A program made the position numbers and the translations under genes. A stretch of 64,000 nt of DNA, from NCBI GenBank assembly GCA_036365515.1, contig CM070873.1, positions 261,365,575 to 261,429,574 of the forward strand. The letters run 5' to 3'. This document shows, one piece after another, positions 19,352-64,000 of the stretch (position 1 is the first letter of the stretch; each line of letters starts with the position of its first letter). The notes below the pieces were generated by a model that worked only from the letters and a program-made list of their open reading frames with translations, was not told where the DNA came from and did not search any database. This stretch comes from Torymus aiolomorphi (taxonomy: Eukaryota > Arthropoda > Insecta > Hymenoptera > Torymidae).

Positions 19352-22300
19352 AAGTGATTCGCAAAATTTTGAAATAATTTATAAGTCATATTTCTTACAT
19401 TTTTAACGACTTAATTATGAATTACATATATGCCGAGTTACCTTGAGTTACCCAAAATGATAATTAAAGTTCGACAAAATGCGCTATTAAATTAGCAAGT
19501 CGAGATAGCTGCGGGTATCGCTACGCGCTCTTGTCACTTCTTTAAATGAATATTCATTTAAAGCATTCTAAATATATATTTCTCAACTGTTAACAAATTT
19601 CTTTTGAAACAATGAATATTTTCTCTATTTGTACATTTGTACATTCACAGCACCTTATGCTCCGATTACTTTTTATATACGTTACGTGACACTCCAATGC
19701 ATTCACAAGCATTAGATGCATTCAAATTTATAAAGACAAAAAAGCCCACGGAAAAAAGTGAAATTGATGTCCAAATAAAAAATTAAATTATAAAAAAAAT
19801 ATCTAAATTTATACTTCAACATGTAAAAGTAAAAACAAGACGTTTCAGTTACAGTTAAATACCTATCCTTTCGACTACAAAACTTCCAAAATTAAAAATG
19901 TATTTTTAGACTTAACGTCCAGAAGAGATTACGACGCACGTTTTCCCTCTCGAAAGAAAAAATCGGCGCCGTCGGGAATCTTTTATTGCGCGAGTATTCC
20001 GCAGGTGCAGCCCACTCGGTGCTCTGGCGGCGATTTGCATAGAGAAGAAAAGTACGAGCGAAGTACGCCCGGGCGAGTTTAGAGAATTCATAAAGCCAGG
20101 CGAGAACTTCCTCATTGGGGAGTTTTATTGCGCTTCCACACGCGGCTGCTACCGTGTTCCGCGATGCCTCTCTCGCTTACACCACTACCGGCATCCCAGC
20201 CAACCAACCACACCGCGCGTCTAGAAAACAGGGAAGACGCTCGCTCGCTAGCTTGTGCGCCTCGCTAACCTAACGACAAAACGGGACGCACGCGAGGCGC
20301 ACGTGGGAAAAGCGCATTGTTCCTTAACGTCGTAATAATAATAAAAACGAGGCTGCCGGCGAGCGCCACAGTTATGCATCTCCCACTATTATTCGGCTAA
20401 ACGTTGCAATTTTCGCGCCGCATTTTTTTCACGGCTCGTTTCACTCTTGCAAGCGGCGATGACGACGACGACGACGCAGAGCGGAGGGATTCATACACGT
20501 TGTATATGTACATGTATACGTTTATGCCATAATGCGCGTGTAAAAGTGATATTTAAGACGCCAGGCGTCTTATAAGGCGTGCGCGCGCGCTCGCGCGAAT
20601 GATAAATGAAAGTTCTTACGGGCAACGGCGAAACACGCTTTGTTTTGATAAGAGCAGGCGCACGCGCGAAGCTGTGTTCGCTGTGTATAATCTCCTATAG
20701 AGATACACTCGTATACATATAGACACTACACGTGCGCGGGGCGAGGCAATAACGCAATAGCGAAGGAGAGGAAAAATGAATTCACTTTCGAAAGGCGGAC
20801 TTTTTAGCGGATAGAGTAGACTCTCTTGCGCGAGAGAGTCAAGGAAGCGTCACGACCACGACGACGACGACGACGACAACGCAGAGAGTCGAGCAGATCC
20901 GAGGCTGCAGATTAGAGTACTTGCGCGCAGCTGCACCAGTTCTCTAGTCTCGGAGAGAGGGAGAGAGAGAGAAGGGATGTGGAGAGAGAAAGAGATAGAG
21001 AGAGAGAGAGAGAGAGAAAAGTCCGCGAAAGAGATTAGTGGGTGTGTTACCGAGGCGATTGGTTGTGCGACCATGCGTTGAAATGAAAGGAGACGCAACT
21101 AGGCGAGCGCGCTCGCTCGCTTGCTCTCGTGGTGTAAAAAATTCAAACGCTAGCTCGCTTACTCGCCTGCTCGCTAGCGCGAGTTTCTACTCTCTGTCTT
21201 TCTTTCCGCGCGTGTGTTATCCGAGAGAGCGATACATATATATAGTAGAGCAAGAGAGCCGGTAAGTCCGGTCGGGAGAGGCTCTATGCTAATTTCACCG
21301 CGCGGGAGAGGAGAGGAGACGAGGCTGTTATGTGTGTGTGCACCGCTAGGCGAGAGATAGCGGCGCGGCGGGTGAGCGGAAAAACAACCCCCGCAACAAC
21401 GCGAAGCCGCGCGCTTTCGACTATTAGGAGGATAGACGATCATCGGGGAAATGGCTTTTTCGTTTTGGGTTGAGCGCGTGTATATGAGGTTGTATACCTA
21501 GATAGTCTGCATGGAAATTATTCGAAAGTGAAATGATGGCTGGATGCTCATTTTTTGGTTTGTTAATTGGAAAATTAATTGAGGAGAATAAGAAGATGAA
21601 GACGCGAATGTTGCTTCTAAAAAGATGCTTTTTGATAAAGATTTTTATATGGGTTGGTGGAGATAGTTATTTTTATAAGTATTGAGTTAATGTAAAATAT
21701 ATAGTCTTTATCGTGTAAGTACGAATGAACTTTTTATAAAATATTAAAAAACTTTGATGGTGCAAAATTTTAATGATTTAATGAAGTAAAAATATTCTAT
21801 TAATATCTTTAATTGCGTTTAATCGGAAAATATTTTTTGGAAATTAAAAATTTTTGATGAAATTCAAGTTAATTAACACCATTATATATTTCAAAACGGT
21901 AATTCATATTTCAACCCCTCGGAAATGAATCAGCTTTCAAAACGATTAAAATTATTCCTAGCACTTCATATTTCGAAGCGATAATTAGCATGGAGTGCTG
22001 TTGCATGAAACACGAGCACTTTCGAATAAAAGATAAATTATCCAGTCAGAAAACTAAACATCTTTTTTCGGGAAGTTAACCGCGCGGATATTACCCGACC
22101 GTTCACTTTTCCTAATCCTCTCGTCTGCTTCCTACTTCTCCCTCTCCCTTCCTCCATCGTTTTTTCTTTTCTCTTTTGCTTCCACTCGGGCGCGACTACT
22201 TGAATTTCCAGGCGTTCTTCGACAGGTGCGTGCTTTCGATTTTCACCGCCGCAGACGATCTATCATCGCACTGACAGAATAAGAGCGCGATCGCTTCGCA

Positions 22301-24490
22301 TAATTTTCACTCTTCGACCGATCGGAGCATACGTATCGGCAGAGACTCGAGTTTCCTTGAATTTTACACGTTTAATTATTTATTTCGATCAAATTTAATT
22401 AATTCGTTCGTCAAGTTAGTGAGATCCCGATGGTACGTTAATTGATCGCTCTCATTAAAAATCTGTCTTTATGCATATTAATGAGAATAAATTTCGAAAT
22501 GCTACAAATTCGAAAATTTACAAACATGCTGAGCATCATATGGGTCACGAATTTTTCGTTTAATTTATCACATTCACTCGATCACCGAAAATTAATGGAC
22601 AAACCATAAACACTGGCAAGTATCATTCCAATGTAGCAAGGTACGAGAAAACAAGTGAATACACACGGATACGGAATTCCAGTGGCAAAAAAGCGCGGGA
22701 CTCCTAAAAATTCGGTGGCGTAGGCGTATATAGCGTCACACGATTACTCTGGTAAAGATTGATTTTTTCCACTTTCTAATGGCGCTCCGCGGACGCGCGA
22801 TTTCCCGAACGCGCTGGAATTTTGTGATTAGCTCGCCGGCGTTTTTTGTCAACCTTACCGTTGGCAATAATGTTCACTCGCGCGTTGAATATTGCCTCAT
22901 CGGCAGTCGAACAGCCGATCTCGCGCCGGGCGCGCCACGCGAAAGTTGAGGATCACTTTTGTTAGCGGTCGAGCTCGTGAAATTCCTCGGAGTCTCTTTC
23001 GTCGTTCTGTGCAATAAGGCTTGTAAAAAGGAATTGGGCTTATCCTGTTTAGGAATGCTAAATTAAGTTTGTAACTATTGTTCAAGTGTCATTAATTATA
23101 GTTGTTAACGCGTTATAGAAATCATTAGTGTATACAAGATAACAAATAATAAATTTGCAATTTGTAAATTCACTAGTTGTCATTAACTAGCTTCGACATC
23201 CACTGATTTGAAATGTGGCGCGCCGACTATCAAAAACTGATGCTGAACGCCATCTACGTGATGTTTCCTATACTACTACTGGGCGATAGGATAGAAGTCG
23301 ATTTTACCTGCATGCAAACAATTTTTAAATTAACTAAAAGTATATATTTATACAATAAAAACAAATACGATGAGACATGAAAATAATGTGTTGACTTAAT
23401 ATAGCTATTATTATTTTATAGTAGTGAGAAATACACTTAATTGTGTATCCAGATATCTTTGATTTAAACTTCAGTTACCGACCGACTGCATTCTTCTTAT
23501 AATATATATTTGCTCACCAGCAGATGGCGCATTTTATGAAAAAAATAGTCACATAACTACGTAATACGTATATACGCTAACAGTAAAAAATATATATTGT
23601 ACAATAATTCTTTCGAGTTTTATTTAAAGATAAATGTGCAATTACTAAATTAAAAAAATTATTATCGTACGATTCTTCGACTTACAAGACAAAATAAACA
23701 AGACGTACTTTAGAAAATAAATAAATAAAAATATTATTTTAAACATTCTTTATTCATGATATAAAAAAGTGATCAATAAAAATTAAAAAGTAGGTAAGGA
23801 AAAACTAGAATTTGATTAACATAGAAATAACAAATGTCGGAGTGGTTTTTTTTTTTTTAATAGCAATTAATGTATTATTGAGGTTTCTATACAATATTTA
23901 TAGATAATTATATTTACTATATAATTGTTATATGTAAGTGTATAATTACGCTTACGTAAACCGTAAGAATATATCGTCTACAGGAAAAGAGATAAAGAGT
24001 TATTTAGAGAACATGTACATACTTGTAATAATTTTATGTAAAAATGTGTGCAATCTCATTTATCACTTTTTGCAAAAGGATGTAAATAAAGTGTATTTGA
24101 AAAGTAATCGAGCATAAAAATGTATAATCTTTAAGTCTCGATTGTTTCCTTAGCGTGTCTATAGTTTACACAGAGTAATCCTGGTGCTTATTGTTCTTAA
24201 AAACTGCAACTATCATATAGTTGAATCACAATCACATCGCACCGAACAATTGCAAGACGATTGAAGTGACATTTTTACTAAAATTCAACTTTCTACGTTT
24301 TATTAATTTTTTTCTTCTTTCAAATAATATTCACATTTCTATATATATTATATGTATAATGCTATATTTTATAATGATCATTAAAAATTACGAGGACTTT
24401 TTACAAACGTCGCTATTATGTCACTTAAAATTAGAGATTTGTACATTCCGCTGTCGTTGATAAATCGCAGATAATTACATCCTTTCCTCT
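19352..24490. other. Intergenic DNA downstream of hamlet, no gene supported
   Basis: 20100-21450 is GC-rich with GACGAC and GAGAGA simple repeats; the rest is AT-rich. The longest frames (for example 19912-20115, 20850-21098 and 21174-21443) overlap simple repeats and show no family signature. I found no tRNA or rRNA. Confidence 0.5.
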
Positions 24491-24492
24491 CA

Positions 24493-25077
24493 TTTATTCT
24501 TATTATTTATCCATCCAATGCTTTGGCTTTACTTGACTAAGTTAATTTCGAACAACAATTCTTTTTTCAGCCAATGCGATTATTTTCACTCTCTGCCATA
24601 CCTACTCTCGCTCTCTCGCTCTCTCTTTCTCTCTCTCTCGCTCTCTCGCAAATAACAAAATAACTTAGTCACTAAACAGGAACGAACCTTAATTTCTCTT
24701 TTTCTTTCTCTAATCAACAACGAATTCGCCTCTGCCGGTAATAACATACAGTTAACATTAAATATATAATAAATAATACTCGAAAGATCGATCGTCGTCG
24801 CTTTATCAATCATCGACGTCGTCATCCGCGGGCTTTTACACGCTTTTTTATACAGAATACAGAGTCATAAAGGCGCCAACTTGAATCTACTCGCTCATAC
24901 ATTCAAATCACATACGGACCCCCGTTAAATCCTAGAGTTCGCTGAGCTTCCTATAAAGAACGTTACGCATTCACTACACGATCGAATCTATCTATAAGAG
25001 TACCTCGGCATCCGTCACTAGCCACGTCTGCCCGCGTGGTGCAGGTTGCCGAAGAAGAGACCGGGCCAGGGTCTCGA
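24493..25077 (-). other. ham: hamlet 3' UTR (probable)
   Basis: Non-coding DNA follows the stop codon on the - strand. A TTTATT at 24493-24498 reads AATAAA on the - strand and is a possible polyadenylation signal; another lies near 23748. A CT-rich run (24601-24650) lies within it. The true 3' end is not known. Confidence 0.4.
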
Positions 25078-63687
<38,610 letters not shown>

Positions 63688-64000
63688 TTCCGCTGATAAT
63701 GATTTATAACCTCGCCGCCCGCAAAAAAAGAACACACACGCACTGCAGTATTTACGCGCAGATCGAGTGTCTCCCGCGGATTCCAGAAAATTGTAATAAC
63801 ACTTCAAATTGAATAGGAGTCACACTGACACGTGCAGCAGCAGCAGCAGCAACAACAACGGCGACCACAACAGTTCGGCATGTTATTCGAAACAAAAAGG
63901 GCGTATGAATGAAACAAAACACAATCTCGGTCCTCGGCGGGGTAATTCAATATCCTGCGGAACGATACAAAAAGTAGCCGGTAACAGCCTCCGCTGCTCG
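63688..64000 (-). other. ham: 5' UTR or promoter-proximal DNA of hamlet
   Basis: No gene. CAG/CAA units occur at about 63835-63858. No TATA box or initiator could be assigned with confidence. The window ends here. Confidence 0.35.

Overview
This is eukaryotic DNA, almost certainly from an insect. The intron-rich gene, the insect-type transposons and the mix of AT-rich stretches, CGCG-rich stretches and GA/CT microsatellites fit a hymenopteran, perhaps a chalcid-type wasp. That taxonomic guess is inference; nothing in the window fixes a species.

Left part (1-16 kb) is a transposon landscape. At 1-4951 lies a Ty3/gypsy-type LTR retrotransposon on the + strand, cut by the left edge: a pol polyprotein (protease, reverse transcriptase, RNase H, integrase), then a partly overlapping ORF that encodes a CCHC zinc-knuckle, coiled-coil, Gag-like protein where an env gene would normally sit. 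A branch-point and acceptor-like sequence lies just before it. A GC-rich tail (4952-6530) probably holds the 3' LTR. A 5'-truncated non-LTR retrotransposon (- strand, about 6541-8212) abuts it and carries an extra 302-residue ORF after the reverse-transcriptase tail. Next come a (GA)n tract, a TTAA-flanked 712-bp element, two foldback elements, a long hairpin of about 1.15 kb (10765-11917), diverged direct repeats (12.3-13.9 kb), a CA microsatellite, and decayed PIF/Harbinger and possible MADF fragments (14.7-16.0 kb).

Middle (16-24.5 kb) has no gene I can support. It holds GC-rich and AT-rich blocks, two adjacent small palindromic MITEs at 18991-19351 and a degenerate tandem repeat.

Right part (24.5-63.7 kb) is one gene on the - strand, the insect hamlet orthologue (PRDM3/MECOM-PRDM16 family). 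I rebuilt eight coding exons by matching GT-AG sites and codon phase: 63636-63660 (or 63687), 60206-60649, 59737-59930, 39811-39936, 37115-37208, 30136-30244, 27370-27526 and 25078-27270. Every junction keeps the frame and the total is 1113 aa (1122 with the upstream ATG). The protein has a low-complexity N-terminus, a PR (SET-like) domain, six N-terminal zinc fingers, a PLDLR CtBP-binding motif and three C-terminal fingers. Its introns, one of 19.8 kb, hold several MITEs, two tRNA-like sequences and long GA/CT tracts. The right edge (63688-64000) should be 5' UTR or promoter-proximal DNA of this gene.
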